A stretch of DNA of 26,528 bases from JAXGXJ01 sp050943595. GTDB lineage: Bacteria > Actinomycetota > Thermoleophilia > RBG-16-64-13. Position numbers and translations under genes: made by a program. A model generated the notes under the pieces. The model had not been told where the DNA came from, ran no database searches, and was given only the letters and a program-made list of their open reading frames with translations. Below are positions 17,375 to 26,063 of this stretch, one piece after another (within the stretch, counting starts at the first letter, position 1; each line of letters starts with the position of its first letter). The stretch covers positions 1-26,528 of the forward strand of contig JBMNPM010000017.1 in NCBI GenBank assembly GCA_050943595.1. The letters are read 5' to 3'.

Positions 17375-19711
17375 TTGGCATCCGGAGGCAGCACCGGTCC
17401 TGGGGACACGAGCCGTCTCCGGATGTCGAGTATGTGGGCGGCGCCTCTGGCCGTCCTTTTTGTAGTCTGGCTCTGGACGGCTTTCTCTTCAGGGGGTTTC
17501 CAACCCCGTCAGTGGCTGCCTGCGGCCATGGTTCTCGGCCTATTCGGACTCGTGGTGTCTCTTGTGATCACTTACCCACGACGACCGGGCCGGGTCTCTT
17601 TGGCGGTCCTTGCTTTCTTCGTTCTATACCTGCTGTGGGTGGCGCTTTCGGCCCTGTGGGCTGAGTCCACCACCCGAGTATGGTTGGAGGCCACACGTAC
17701 CTGCATGTACCTCTTGGTGCTGGCCCTGGCCCTCGTCTTTCTCACTCATTACGACGCGAGAAAGACCTTTCGATACCTTTTGATGGCCGCTGCATTCGTT
17801 CTTCTGGCGGCGTGTGTGTGGAGATTGTGGTCGGCGCACAGCACTGCCGCTCTTTTTATAGAAAACCGCTTCTCGTATCCGGTGAGCTACCCTAATAATG
17901 CTGCCGCACTCTTTGTAATCGGGTTTTGGCCTCTCATGTGGTTGGCGGCCGGGCCGGAAGAGAGGGCTCCTGTCCGGGGCTTGGCTCTTGGGCTGGCCAC
18001 GGGGCTTTTGGGCTTGACCGTCATGACTCAGTCCCGAGGGGCAATATGGAGCCTCGTACTCACCGTCGTGGTGACCTTCCTCGTGTCGCCTGCGCGCCTA
18101 CGTACACTACTCTATCTCATCGTGCCTGGACTTCTTCTCGTCTATCAATTCCCATACCTGAACCGTTACTGGCTCGAAGGCTCAGGGGCCGTGGGGGGTG
18201 CGCTAGGAGCAGGCACACTGCTCGTGTCCTTCATCATCGCGGCTGTAGTCGGGACGCTCGCCGCCTTCGTGGAGCGACGGATCCTTGCGGGCGCGTGGGT
18301 CAAGACCATGCGGATCAAGCCTATCCTAGGCGGCATCTTTCTGGTGGGGGCCGTAGCTGCAGTCCTCTATGGGGCGATCACACTGACGAACGACGCGGGA
18401 GGTCCGCTTAAATGGGTATCTCAGACCTGGCAGCAGTTCAGCGGTCAGGGCCAGGTCCAGCCGCAGGATGACAGTAGCACGCGTTTCGCCATGCTCTCTT
18501 CCAGTGGTCGCGTGGGCATCTGGCAGGTGGCCTGGAAGGAGTTCGAGAGTGCCCCGGTCCTGGGAGTGGGGGCCGACAATTTCATCTTCGAGCATGACCG
18601 TCTCCGAACGACTGAGATCTATAAGCCTCAACACGCGCATTCGATTGAATTGCAGGTTCTGGGGGAGACAGGTGTCATCGGCGGGGTCTTCGCCTTCGGT
18701 GGTGTCTTGCTGGCGTTGGGAAGCATCATGTGGCCTCGCTGCTGTGTCGGGTGGAGGGGTGCACGAGCCACGTGGCTGCGGCGCCCGAATTCCCGATCTT
18801 CGGATAACGGGATGTGCTCAGATGTCCAACGCTGGGACGGCGACCCGATCTCGTATGGCTGGGAGATGGCCCTTCTCGTGGGAGTCGTGTATTGGATCGT
18901 CCACGCGAGCGTAGACTGGTTGTGGCAGATGGCCGGTGTGACCATCCCTATGCTGCTGTTTGTGGCTGCTGGTGTGGCTCGTACCGATGCACGGGCCGGC
19001 ATTGAGCGGCCTTCGTCGTCCGAAGGTCTCACGTGGAGATTCCGAGCTCCGCTGGCCGTCCTTTCACTCCTCCTGATTGTCGCTGCCGGACTCCCGTATC
19101 TGTCCCTGCAGTATCAGAGATCTGCCCTTGCCCTTGCCAAGAGTGACGGGGTTCGAGCCATTGAGCGTGCTGAGTCTGCCCGGTGGTTCCAGCCTGCCGA
19201 CCCCGGGCCGTATAAGACTCAGGGGAGCATTTATACAAGTGCGGCTGTGTCTGCTGCCTCGTTGGGAGCCGACGATCGTGCCGGAGCGGTACTCGACAAC
19301 CTCTCTCTCAGTATCGCGAGCTACCAGGACGCGATCGCGGAGGAGCCGGCCGATTGGTCGCTCCACTACCAGGCCGGGGTTCAGACGATCAACCTACTCC
19401 TGGCTATGGAGTATGCGGCCGGTCGCCACCCTGATCTAGACTACCCCGCAATGATTTCGGCTGCTCCAGGCCTGGAGGACTGGTCGGCGCTGGCCGGAAC
19501 CACCGCACCCTATGCTCCGCCGGGCAGGGCTGCCGGCTCCCTGGCGGCGGATCCCCCCGCTCAAGTGACTGCGACCTACTACCGAAGCTTATCTGGAGTG
19601 GAACTCTCCCACCTGGCCCTGACGTTCCTGGGTGATGCCAAAGAGCGGAACCCGTTGGCGAGCCAGGTGAACGAAGGGATCTCGATCGTCCGGCGTATCC
19701 AGGGGAGCTGA
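17375..19711 (+). CDS. O-antigen ligase/polymerase-like membrane protein with C-terminal soluble repeat domain
   Basis: The 778-residue protein has about a dozen membrane segments between residues 20 and 575. It carries the Wzy/WaaL-type core: SRGAIWSLVL (220-229), a large loop with GIWQVAWKEFESAPVLGVG, and QHAHSIELQVLGETG before the last helices. Such proteins join or polymerise undecaprenyl-linked glycans outside the membrane. After a final helix (about 553-575) comes a soluble part of about 200 residues with TPR-like helical pairs (RAIERAESARWFQPADPGPY, ASYQDAIAEEPADWSLHYQ), a layout also seen in other Gram-positive Wzy_C proteins. TTG 17375 gives the longest product. ATG 17423 is an equally plausible start, and neither has a strong ribosome site. 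Neighbours support polysaccharide assembly. Confidence 0.85.
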   Translation: MASGGSTGPGDTSRLRMSSMWAAPLAVLFVVWLWTAFSSGGFQPRQWLPAAMVLGLFGLVVSLVITYPRRPGRVSLAVLAFFVLYLLWVALSALWAESTTRVWLEATRTCMYLLVLALALVFLTHYDARKTFRYLLMAAAFVLLAACVWRLWSAHSTAALFIENRFSYPVSYPNNAAALFVIGFWPLMWLAAGPEERAPVRGLALGLATGLLGLTVMTQSRGAIWSLVLTVVVTFLVSPARLRTLLYLIVPGLLLVYQFPYLNRYWLEGSGAVGGALGAGTLLVSFIIAAVVGTLAAFVERRILAGAWVKTMRIKPILGGIFLVGAVAAVLYGAITLTNDAGGPLKWVSQTWQQFSGQGQVQPQDDSSTRFAMLSSSGRVGIWQVAWKEFESAPVLGVGADNFIFEHDRLRTTEIYKPQHAHSIELQVLGETGVIGGVFAFGGVLLALGSIMWPRCCVGWRGARATWLRRPNSRSSDNGMCSDVQRWDGDPISYGWEMALLVGVVYWIVHASVDWLWQMAGVTIPMLLFVAAGVARTDARAGIERPSSSEGLTWRFRAPLAVLSLLLIVAAGLPYLSLQYQRSALALAKSDGVRAIERAESARWFQPADPGPYKTQGSIYTSAAVSAASLGADDRAGAVLDNLSLSIASYQDAIAEEPADWSLHYQAGVQTINLLLAMEYAAGRHPDLDYPAMISAAPGLEDWSALAGTTAPYAPPGRAAGSLAADPPAQVTATYYRSLSGVELSHLALTFLGDAKERNPLASQVNEGISIVRRIQGS

Positions 19712-19751
19712 GACTGATAGTAATCATACATAGCGTATTCACGGAGGCGAT

Positions 19752-20729
19752 ATGCACGTCTTACTAACAGGGACCGCCGGCTTCATCGGCAGCCGGGTGG
19801 CGGAGATGCTGCTGGACCAAGGGCACTCGGTTTGTGGCATAGACAACCTCTGCTCCGCTTACGACGTAAGGTTAAAGCACTACCGCTTGGCCAAACTCCA
19901 GGAGCGGCCTAGATTCGAATTCAGCCAGATCGACGTCGTGGACCGCGAGGGGCTTGCTTCCTTCTGGAAACGGTCTGATCAGTTCGACGCCGTAATACAT
20001 CTGGCTGCGCGGGCCGGCGTCCGTCCCAGCGTCGAGGATCCATGGATGTATGTGGACACGAACATCACAGGAACTCTGAATGTGCTCGAGCAGTGCCGGC
20101 GCGAAGGGGTAGTTAAGCTCGTTCTTGCCTCCACATCAAGCCTGTACGGTGGTAGTAATCCGGTTCCTTTTGCAGAGGATGCCAACACCGACCGACCGCT
20201 ATCCCCGTACGCTGCCTCCAAGAAGGCGGCGGAGGCGCTGTGCTGGACTTATCACCATCTCTATGGACTTGATATCACCGTTCTCAGGTACTTTACGGTC
20301 TATGGTCCGGCAGGGCGCCCCGACATGAGTCTCTTCCGCTTTACCCAGTGGATCCATGAAGGCCGCCCCGTCCGTCTCTATGGCGACGGCTCTCAGTCGC
20401 GGGACTTTACCTATGTGGACGATATCGCGCGTGGGACCGTGCTGGGACTGCAGGCCGTCGGCTACGAGACAATCAACTTGGGAGGCAATCGTCCCTATGA
20501 TCTTCTCCACCTCATCAGCTTGATTGAGCAGCGGGCGGGGCGGCAGGCGCGCATCGAGCGACTTCCCATGCATGCGGCCGATGTCACGGCTACGTGGGCA
20601 GACATTGGGAAGGCAGAGCGCCTCATGGGATGGCGGCCCGAAGTGACTTTGGAGGAAGGCGTGACTAGGCTCTGCACTTGGTATCGTGAGAATCGTGATT
20701 GGGCCAAGACGGTAGATACAGGGGACTAA
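19752..20729 (+). CDS. NAD-dependent UDP-sugar epimerase (UDP-glucuronate 4-epimerase-like)
   Basis: The 325-residue extended short-chain dehydrogenase/reductase has the NAD loop GTAGFIGS (7-14), a Ser at 129-130 and the catalytic YAASK (Tyr153, Lys157). The segment RYFTVYGPAGRPDMSLFRF is the pattern of UDP-glucuronate 4-epimerases and related GalE-type enzymes. SRDFTYVDDIARG and the C-terminal GWRPEVTLEEGV are standard for the family. It would invert C4 of a UDP-sugar in the cytosol to feed the glycan polymer. The dehydrogenase opposite could supply the uronic-acid substrate, which fits a glucuronate/galacturonate-type pathway. GGAGG at 19743-19747 lies close to ATG 19752. The exact sugar is not certain. 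Confidence 0.88.
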   Translation: MHVLLTGTAGFIGSRVAEMLLDQGHSVCGIDNLCSAYDVRLKHYRLAKLQERPRFEFSQIDVVDREGLASFWKRSDQFDAVIHLAARAGVRPSVEDPWMYVDTNITGTLNVLEQCRREGVVKLVLASTSSLYGGSNPVPFAEDANTDRPLSPYAASKKAAEALCWTYHHLYGLDITVLRYFTVYGPAGRPDMSLFRFTQWIHEGRPVRLYGDGSQSRDFTYVDDIARGTVLGLQAVGYETINLGGNRPYDLLHLISLIEQRAGRQARIERLPMHAADVTATWADIGKAERLMGWRPEVTLEEGVTRLCTWYRENRDWAKTVDTGD

Positions 20730-20738
20730 AATCAACTA

Positions 20739-22046
20739 CTATGCCTTCACGACCCTGGGGCCCCACCCCGGCTTGACCACATTGCGAGTGTCCACCACCA
20801 ACTTTGTCTCACGATACAGTGAGGGATCGTAGAACTCAGCGTGTGCAGTACTGAGGAGCACGAGATCGTATCGGGCGAACTCCTCCGGCGTCAATGGAAC
20901 GGACTGCAGCTCCAGTTCATGTCGTCGGGTGGGCTTGGTCTCTGGGAAATGGGGGTCGCAATACGAGACCTCGGCCCCCCTCTTCCGCAACAATTGGATG
21001 AGCTCATAGCTTGGCGACTCCCGGTCGTCATCAATGTCCGGCTTGTACGAAAGCCCTAGAACGAGCACCTTAGCGCCCCGGAGGCTCTTACCGTCGTCCG
21101 AGAGAGCGGCCACTACTTTGGAGATGACCCAGGCCGGCATGCTCGTGTTGATCTCCCCCGCCAGCTCGATGAAACGGGCCCATACACCGTATTCGGCCGC
21201 CTTCCAGCTTAGATAGAAAGGGTCAAGCGGGATGCAGTGACCTCCCAAACCGGGACCGGGATAAAAAGCCTGAAAGCCGAAGGGCTTGGTCTTGGCCGCC
21301 TCGATGACTTCCCATACATCGATATCCATGCGGTCGAAGGTCGTCTTTAGTTCGTTGACGAGAGCGATGTTGACGGCTCGGTAGATGTTCTCGAGCAACT
21401 TGGAGGCTTCAGCTACCCGAGAACTAGATACGGGGACGACGGACTGCAACACTTCACCATACAGAGCAGCTGCCATACGGGTGGACTCTGGATTGACACC
21501 GCCCACGATCTTGGGAATGACCTCAGTGCAGAATTGGGCGTTTCCCGGGTCTTCCCGCTCGGGCGAGAAGGCAAGCCAGAAATCTCGAGGAGTTTCTAGT
21601 CCTGTAGCCTCTAATATCGGTTGGATTTCTTCATCCGTAGTTCCGGGATAGGTGGTCGATTCGAGGATGACGAGTTGTCCGGCGTGCAGACGATCGGCGA
21701 TCTCGTGGGCCGCATTCAGGATGTAACTGAGATCCGGCTCCCGATGCCTGCCCAGGGGGGTGGGCAGACAGATGAGGATGGCGTCACACTGAGCCAGCCC
21801 GTCTAGATCAGTCGTAGCGTAAAAGTCCTTAGCCCGTGCCCGCGCCGAGGCCACCCGTTCCGAGCCGATATGTGCGATGTATGAACGGCTGTTGTTAAGG
21901 GCCTCGGTCTTGTCCGGGTCGATGTCGAACGCCGTAACGGCGAAGCCTGCATCCCCGAACAGCAGCGATAACGGCAGCCCCACATACCCTTGGCCGATGA
22001 TGCCTACTCGTGCTTCGTGCGCCTCTATGCGCTCAATCAAGTCCAA
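20739..22046 (-). CDS. UDP-sugar 6-dehydrogenase (UDP-GlcNAc/ManNAc or UDP-glucose type)
   Basis: The 435-residue NAD-dependent enzyme oxidises C6 of a UDP-hexose to a uronic acid in two steps. The NAD loop G-Q-G-Y-V-G (18-23) sits in ARVGIIGQGYVGLPLSLLF. The catalytic Cys271 lies in GPGLGGHCIPLDPF, with NIYRAVNIALVNELK before it and VLGLSYKPDIDDDRESPS in the C-terminal domain. The pattern resembles WbpA/WecC-type N-acetylhexosamine dehydrogenases more than plain UDP-glucose dehydrogenase, but substrate is not settled. The frame extends to TTG 22142, yet a perfect AGGAGG seven bases before TTG 22046 and the usual family length favour the shorter start. It converges on the epimerase with a gap of nine bases. 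Confidence 0.9.
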   Translation of the reverse strand: MDLIERIEAHEARVGIIGQGYVGLPLSLLFGDAGFAVTAFDIDPDKTEALNNSRSYIAHIGSERVASARARAKDFYATTDLDGLAQCDAILICLPTPLGRHREPDLSYILNAAHEIADRLHAGQLVILESTTYPGTTDEEIQPILEATGLETPRDFWLAFSPEREDPGNAQFCTEVIPKIVGGVNPESTRMAAALYGEVLQSVVPVSSSRVAEASKLLENIYRAVNIALVNELKTTFDRMDIDVWEVIEAAKTKPFGFQAFYPGPGLGGHCIPLDPFYLSWKAAEYGVWARFIELAGEINTSMPAWVISKVVAALSDDGKSLRGAKVLVLGLSYKPDIDDDRESPSYELIQLLRKRGAEVSYCDPHFPETKPTRRHELELQSVPLTPEEFARYDLVLLSTAHAEFYDPSLYRETKLVVDTRNVVKPGWGPRVVKA

Positions 22047-22433
22047 GAGGGTTCCTCCTCGGCCTGCGGATGGCTTATCCGTCGTGCTACCAGCGCTGCT
22101 GATCGTCCCAACACGATAATCTGATAGGGTAATTGAAACCAACGACGCAGATTACCGGAATCGAGTGTTCAGGACGACGCCATTCGTTATCCTCGGTATC
22201 TAAAGTCTTGGCCTATCACGGTTTCATGGTACCAGGTGCGCAACCCTGCCGTGGAGCATCGTTTATATCGATTATCGATGATCCGGCAGTCTCTCCAGAC
22301 GAGATCGAGAGAAAGGCTACATACTCCTTGCCATTCCCATCTGATGAGAGCTGAGCTTGAAGATCTAGGAGAACGATATGGCTGTTATGCTATGGCATAG
22401 TGCGGCATTATCTCTCCCAAAGGTTGATCTGAC
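22047..22433. other. Divergent intergenic region with an ATCGAT palindrome
   Basis: This 387-bp region separates the dehydrogenase and carbamoyltransferase starts and holds no convincing gene. ATCGAT-T-ATCGAT (22267-22279) is a perfect 13-bp palindrome that could be an operator. On the minus strand TTGGTT (22142-22137) and TTATCG (22119-22114) with 17 bases between are a weak promoter candidate for the dehydrogenase. AAAGG ten bases before ATG 22434 is the ribosome site of the carbamoyltransferase. Confidence 0.4.
22054..22059 (-). promoter_or_regulatory. Ribosome binding site that decides the dehydrogenase start
   Basis: On the minus strand AGGAGG (22059-22054) is followed after seven bases by TTG 22046-22044. 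The upstream TTG at 22142 has no such site and would add a 32-residue Ser/Thr-rich extension before the Rossmann fold. Confidence 0.75.
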
Positions 22434-24164
22434 ATGAACATTCTTGGCATTAATCATGCATATCATGACTCGACGGCCTGCATCGTCCAGAACGGTCGGT
22501 TGACGGTTGCCATCGAGGAGGAGCGACTCACGCGCCAGAAGCATACTGTAGCCTTTCCCCGGTTGGCCATCTCGCGTTGCCTCGAAATGGCCGGGCTGGC
22601 TCCTCGGGATATCGATCATATTGCAGTGTCCTTCCAACCAAGCTTGGATTGGCCTAAGAAGGTCGTCTACGGCCTGCGACTAGCTCCGAAGCTGAAGCCC
22701 ACTTGGCAGTTGCAGCCGTTCTTGAGAGCCGAAGTGCGGCGTATAGCCATACGAAAACGAGATCTGCAACAGTGGCTGAATACCTTCTACAGCACTGGGC
22801 CTAAGCCGCGTCTCCACTTCGTGCCCCACCATCTCGCTCACGTGGTAGGTTCTTTCTTCGTCAGTCCCTACGAGAGCGCGGCGCTTCTCTCTGTTGACGG
22901 TTCGGGTGAGTGGGCGACGCTGTTTAAGGGGGTGGGCCGAGCAAACACGTACGAATGCTTGGGCCAGGATTACTTTCCCATGTCGCTGGGGTACGTCTAC
23001 GCGGCGGCCACCGAGTTCTGCGGGTTCAGGATGAATTACGACGAAGGGAAGACGATGGGATTGGCACCCTTGGGTGATCCTCGCGTCTACGGCGACGCAG
23101 TGTCGAAGCTCTTCTGGACCAATGAAGACATGTCCATAGGCGTGGATCTCTCGTACTTCACTTATCCGGGTTACCACGGTGGATGTTCTGAGAAGTTCCA
23201 CGAAACATTCGGACGACCACGCAGGAAAAGTCGGGATGCCCCGTTTGAGCAGCAGCACCTAAATGTGGCGGCTGCGTTTCAAATGCAGACCGAAGAGTGC
23301 CTACTGAATATCGGGCGGAGACTACGTGAGCGCACCGGGGAGGACTATCTGGTGATCGCCGGCGGTGTTGCCCTCAATAGCGTGGCCAATGGGAGGCTGG
23401 TGCGAGAGAGTGGGTTCAAGGATGTGTATGTCATGCCGGCCGCCGGGGACAATGGGACGGCTATTGGGGCGGCCTTCGTGGTCTACAATCACACGCTTGG
23501 GCATCCCCGCACCTTCGTACACGACGATCCCTACGTGGGGACGGAGTATTCGAATCTCGTGATCAGCGATATCCTCGATGACCTTAAGCTCGACTATGAG
23601 GCAATTCCAGAAGGAAACTTGGAGACGGTTGTCGCTGGATTGCTGCAGCGCGGCTTCATTCTGGGCTGGTTTCAAGGTCGTATGGAGATTGGGCCTCGCG
23701 CGCTTGGTAATCGAAGTATTCTTGCCAACCCGACTTTGCCTGACATGAAGGACAAGATCAACGCCGAGGTCAAGCACCGTGAGGCCTTTCGACCATTTGC
23801 CCCCTCCTGCCCGTTGGAGGATACGGCGACATACTTCGAGCAGAACGTAGCGGACCCCTTCATGCTTAAGGTGTGTTACGTCCGCCCGGAGATGCGCTCC
23901 GTGCTTCCGGCGATCACCCACGTAGACGGCACCGCTCGACTCCAGACCGTACATCAAGAGACGAATCCTCGCTACTATCGGCTGCACAAGGAATTCGCGA
24001 AATTGAGCGGGATCCCAGTGCTCCTCAACACGAGCTTCAACATCATGGGGGAGCCAATCGTGGAGTCCCCCATGGATGCGATCCGCTGCTTTTTTACCAC
24101 CGGCCTGGACTATCTGGTGTTGGGTGACTACATAATCGGCAAACGACCCCTGGGGATGGGATAA
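22434..24164 (+). CDS. Carbamoyltransferase, NodU/CmcH family
   Basis: The 576-residue enzyme transfers a carbamoyl group from carbamoyl phosphate, through carbamoyl-AMP, to a hydroxyl of a sugar or other small molecule. The N-terminal Kae1-like ATP-binding domain shows NHAYHDSTA (7-15), the metal-binding HHLAH (132-136), VDGSGEW (154-160), YDEGKTMGLAPLG, GGVALNSVANGRL and AAGDNGTAIGAAF. The C-terminal domain has GRMEIGPRALGNRSI, VKHREAFRPFAPS and LLNTSFNIMGEP. All expected motifs are present and the length is typical. Set among glycan genes, it probably decorates a sugar of the surface polymer, as NodU does for Nod factors. A secondary-metabolite role is possible, but no such pathway is visible here. 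Confidence 0.93.
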   Translation: MNILGINHAYHDSTACIVQNGRLTVAIEEERLTRQKHTVAFPRLAISRCLEMAGLAPRDIDHIAVSFQPSLDWPKKVVYGLRLAPKLKPTWQLQPFLRAEVRRIAIRKRDLQQWLNTFYSTGPKPRLHFVPHHLAHVVGSFFVSPYESAALLSVDGSGEWATLFKGVGRANTYECLGQDYFPMSLGYVYAAATEFCGFRMNYDEGKTMGLAPLGDPRVYGDAVSKLFWTNEDMSIGVDLSYFTYPGYHGGCSEKFHETFGRPRRKSRDAPFEQQHLNVAAAFQMQTEECLLNIGRRLRERTGEDYLVIAGGVALNSVANGRLVRESGFKDVYVMPAAGDNGTAIGAAFVVYNHTLGHPRTFVHDDPYVGTEYSNLVISDILDDLKLDYEAIPEGNLETVVAGLLQRGFILGWFQGRMEIGPRALGNRSILANPTLPDMKDKINAEVKHREAFRPFAPSCPLEDTATYFEQNVADPFMLKVCYVRPEMRSVLPAITHVDGTARLQTVHQETNPRYYRLHKEFAKLSGIPVLLNTSFNIMGEPIVESPMDAIRCFFTTGLDYLVLGDYIIGKRPLGMG

Positions 24165-24233
24165 GCTGGTTGCAGCGGCGGCAAGAGGCAGGATGGAAGA
24201 GACTATAGGGCTCTCGTCTTGTCAAAGGATATT

Positions 24234-24243
24234 GAGTATACTC
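24234..24243. other. 10-bp palindrome GAGTATACTC
   Basis: A perfect palindrome lies between the carbamoyltransferase and the truncated glycosyltransferase, followed by CGTACG (24244-24249). It may be an operator or chance. The rest of 24165-24308 shows no gene. Confidence 0.25.
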
Positions 24244-24308
24244 GTACGTATTCTTGGCTGCTGGGACGATTTCGGTCGCCAAGGCTATTCCAATAGGAGC
24301 ACGGGGCT

Positions 24309-24455
24309 TTGTCTGATCTCACCGTCTCTGTTGTCATGCCGACTCACAATCGAGCGCACCTGATTCAACATACTCTCGGTTTAACCATATCTGAATACCA
24401 GCCTGTCGATGAGATCATCGTCGTGGACGGTGTCTCTGCCATTTCGGCATCATAA
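24309..24455 (+). pseudogene. Truncated family 2 glycosyltransferase (N-terminal 48 residues)
   Basis: TTG 24309 follows an AGGAG site (24295-24299) by nine bases and encodes LSDLTVSVVMPTHNRAHLIQ and, after a short gap, DEIIVVDG before drifting to a stop at 24453-24455. This is the classic GT-A N-terminus (VSVVMPTHNRA.LI....L..I.....DEIIVVDDGS). The second Asp of the nucleotide site, the DXD motif and the whole acceptor domain are gone. Sequence from 24456 to 24594 has no continuation I can recognise. The preserved ribosome site and start indicate a once functional gene lost by deletion, so the cluster has probably lost or replaced a sugar-transfer step. Confidence 0.75.
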
Positions 24456-24594
24456 GGTCCTCCGGTGAACGAGTCTTCCGCAAATCTCGACCTTACTCTT
24501 CCATAATGCGCCTTTCGGATGGGCTAATCCTCTACTCCCTGGGCACACGCTGTCGCCTTGGGGCAATATCGGGAGCCGTGCGCTTGTCGGCGCA

Positions 24595-25770
24595 GTGAGC
24601 ACCATGTGGCGTATCGACGAGTACCGCGGCAAGACAGGTCTGGAGCAGCTTGAGGTTGGGTGGAAACAACTCTACGCCACCATGGACAACAGGTCGTACT
24701 ACCATGCTTACGAGGCGCATCACGCGTACCTCTCCCATCTGTGCGCCGAGCCGGCCTCTGCTCGATACTTAGTCCTCATGGAGGATGAGCATGTTCGGGC
24801 CATCTGTCCGCTACAAGCCGGACACGACACTATACTGGGCCGTACGGTACGTGCATGGACCCTGCCCCTGCATCCGCATTGGCAGATTACAGATGTCATT
24901 GCGCCGGATGGCGAGGCGCGACGGATGCTGATTCCCGCGGTCACCAGCTTTCTTCGCAAGCGTCAGGAGAGGCGCCGACTGCTGGTCTTAGGGCGGTTGC
25001 CACAGGTCTCGTCCCTTTGGGAGGGACTGCGGGGGATGGGACCCACGCGGTGTTACGTCCAGACTCATATCCCCTCCAATATCTTCGACTGCACACAGCC
25101 TTACGACGAACTGATGGGAAGGCTTTCCAAGAACTTTCGCCGCAATCTCCGTGCCCGTTGGAATAAACTGCAGTCCCTGAAGGACGTGCGCTTTGTGACG
25201 GCCTTCGGGCCGGATGGCATCGAGGATGAACTCAAAGCCTTCATGACCGTCGAGGCTTCGGGCTGGAAAGGGCGAGACGGTACCGCATCGGCCATCAAAT
25301 TGCACCCCGACCTTACTGCCTTCTACCATGATATCGCTACCACTATGTATGGTGATGAGGATCGGTGCGAAATCAACAGCTTGTATGCCGAGGGACATTG
25401 CCTTGCTTCGCAGTTTTGCATACGTACAGGCGACGAATACGCCATCGTCAAGATCGGTTACGACGAGACATTTGCGAAGATAGGGCCGGGGCACTTGCTC
25501 TTCAACAGGACGTTGCAACGATGCTGTGAGGATGCCACCATCAGGTGTTTGGACGTGTTGAGTGATGCACCGTGGTTCAAGGATTGGCGCACGACGAAGG
25601 TGCCTATGCAGCAGGCGCACGTGGCCATCGGCTGCTTATCCGGTCGCCCCTGGATCACCGCTCTGAACTTCCGTCACGGACCGGCTCGTCGGATTGTCCA
25701 CATGGTTCGCAACTGCATTGCGCGGTGGAGGGCACCATCGGATGTAGGTTCTGGAGCAGGCGCGTCCTAG
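24595..25770 (+). CDS. GNAT-fold acyltransferase, FemAB/CelD (BcsL)-like
   Basis: The 391-residue cytosolic protein has the layout of the Acetyltransf_6 (CelD/BcsL) branch of FemAB-like proteins. A first GNAT half (about 1-165) is followed by the conserved LSKNFRRNLRARWNKL (177-192), EASGWKGRDGTA (220-231), the substrate strand ASQFCIRTGDEYAIVKIGYD (271-290) and the Gly-rich AKIGPGHLLFNRTL (294-307). Such proteins often sit in exopolysaccharide clusters and are presumed to acylate sugars or an export intermediate. No catalytic test is possible from sequence. GTG 24595 and ATG 24604 are both possible starts, and neither has a clear ribosome site. It lies downstream of the carbamoyltransferase and the dead glycosyltransferase, consistent with glycan decoration. 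Confidence 0.82.
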   Translation: MSTMWRIDEYRGKTGLEQLEVGWKQLYATMDNRSYYHAYEAHHAYLSHLCAEPASARYLVLMEDEHVRAICPLQAGHDTILGRTVRAWTLPLHPHWQITDVIAPDGEARRMLIPAVTSFLRKRQERRRLLVLGRLPQVSSLWEGLRGMGPTRCYVQTHIPSNIFDCTQPYDELMGRLSKNFRRNLRARWNKLQSLKDVRFVTAFGPDGIEDELKAFMTVEASGWKGRDGTASAIKLHPDLTAFYHDIATTMYGDEDRCEINSLYAEGHCLASQFCIRTGDEYAIVKIGYDETFAKIGPGHLLFNRTLQRCCEDATIRCLDVLSDAPWFKDWRTTKVPMQQAHVAIGCLSGRPWITALNFRHGPARRIVHMVRNCIARWRAPSDVGSGAGAS

Positions 25771-25809
25771 GAATTTGAAGCTGCTGAAGGGCCAAAATTG
25801 CGGCCACCG

Positions 25810-25896
25810 CTCGAACTCAGTCGCGAGCTGGGCCGGAGTACGCCCGGCTCGGACCAAGACCACAGTCTGCTCTGCTCTGCGCCGAGCCGATGACAT
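25810..25896 (-). pseudogene. IS3-family OrfA transposase fragment
   Basis: ATG 25896 on the minus strand starts a frame reading MSSARRRAEQTVVLVRAGRT then PAQLATEFE, closely matching the helix-turn-helix N-terminus of IS3 OrfA (FRRRAVELVRAGRTPAQLAREFE). Homology ends there: the frame runs on into the 3' end of the acyltransferase gene as nonsense. OrfB and terminal repeats are absent. The remaining part of 25771-25980 holds nothing I can name. Confidence 0.55.
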
Positions 25897-25980
25897 ATTC
25901 TCTGCTCAAGGCCGCCTGAGCGAAGGGGATGAGCATGTCGTCCCAATTGCCAAGCACCATTAGTGTCTACACCACCCAGC

Positions 25981-26024
25981 AAAAATAGAGCCCCGATCCC
26001 GCCTCCTAGGCGGTATCGGGGCTC
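25981..26024 (-). terminator. Intrinsic terminator of the right-edge surface-protein gene
   Basis: GAGCCCCGAT (25988-25997) pairs with ATCGGGGCTC (26015-26024). After one mismatch, CCGCC pairs with GGCGG around loop TCCTA, giving 15 pairs in all. On the minus strand the stem is followed by TATTTTTGC (25987-25979), a proper T-run, 40 bases beyond the stop of the minus-strand gene. On the plus strand no T-run follows, so it acts mainly leftward. Confidence 0.9.
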
Positions 26025-26063
26025 AGAGGGGCGAAACTCTTCGCCACTGCGGGCCGCTCTCAG

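Noticed and set aside
22047..22142. 32-residue N-terminal extension of the UDP-sugar dehydrogenase
   Set aside because: There is no ribosome site at TTG 22142, whereas AGGAGG lies seven bases before TTG 22046, which also gives the usual family length.
23322..23987. Minus-strand ORF of 221 residues inside the carbamoyltransferase gene
   Set aside because: It is antisense to a gene with all family motifs, and its own sequence shows no domain.
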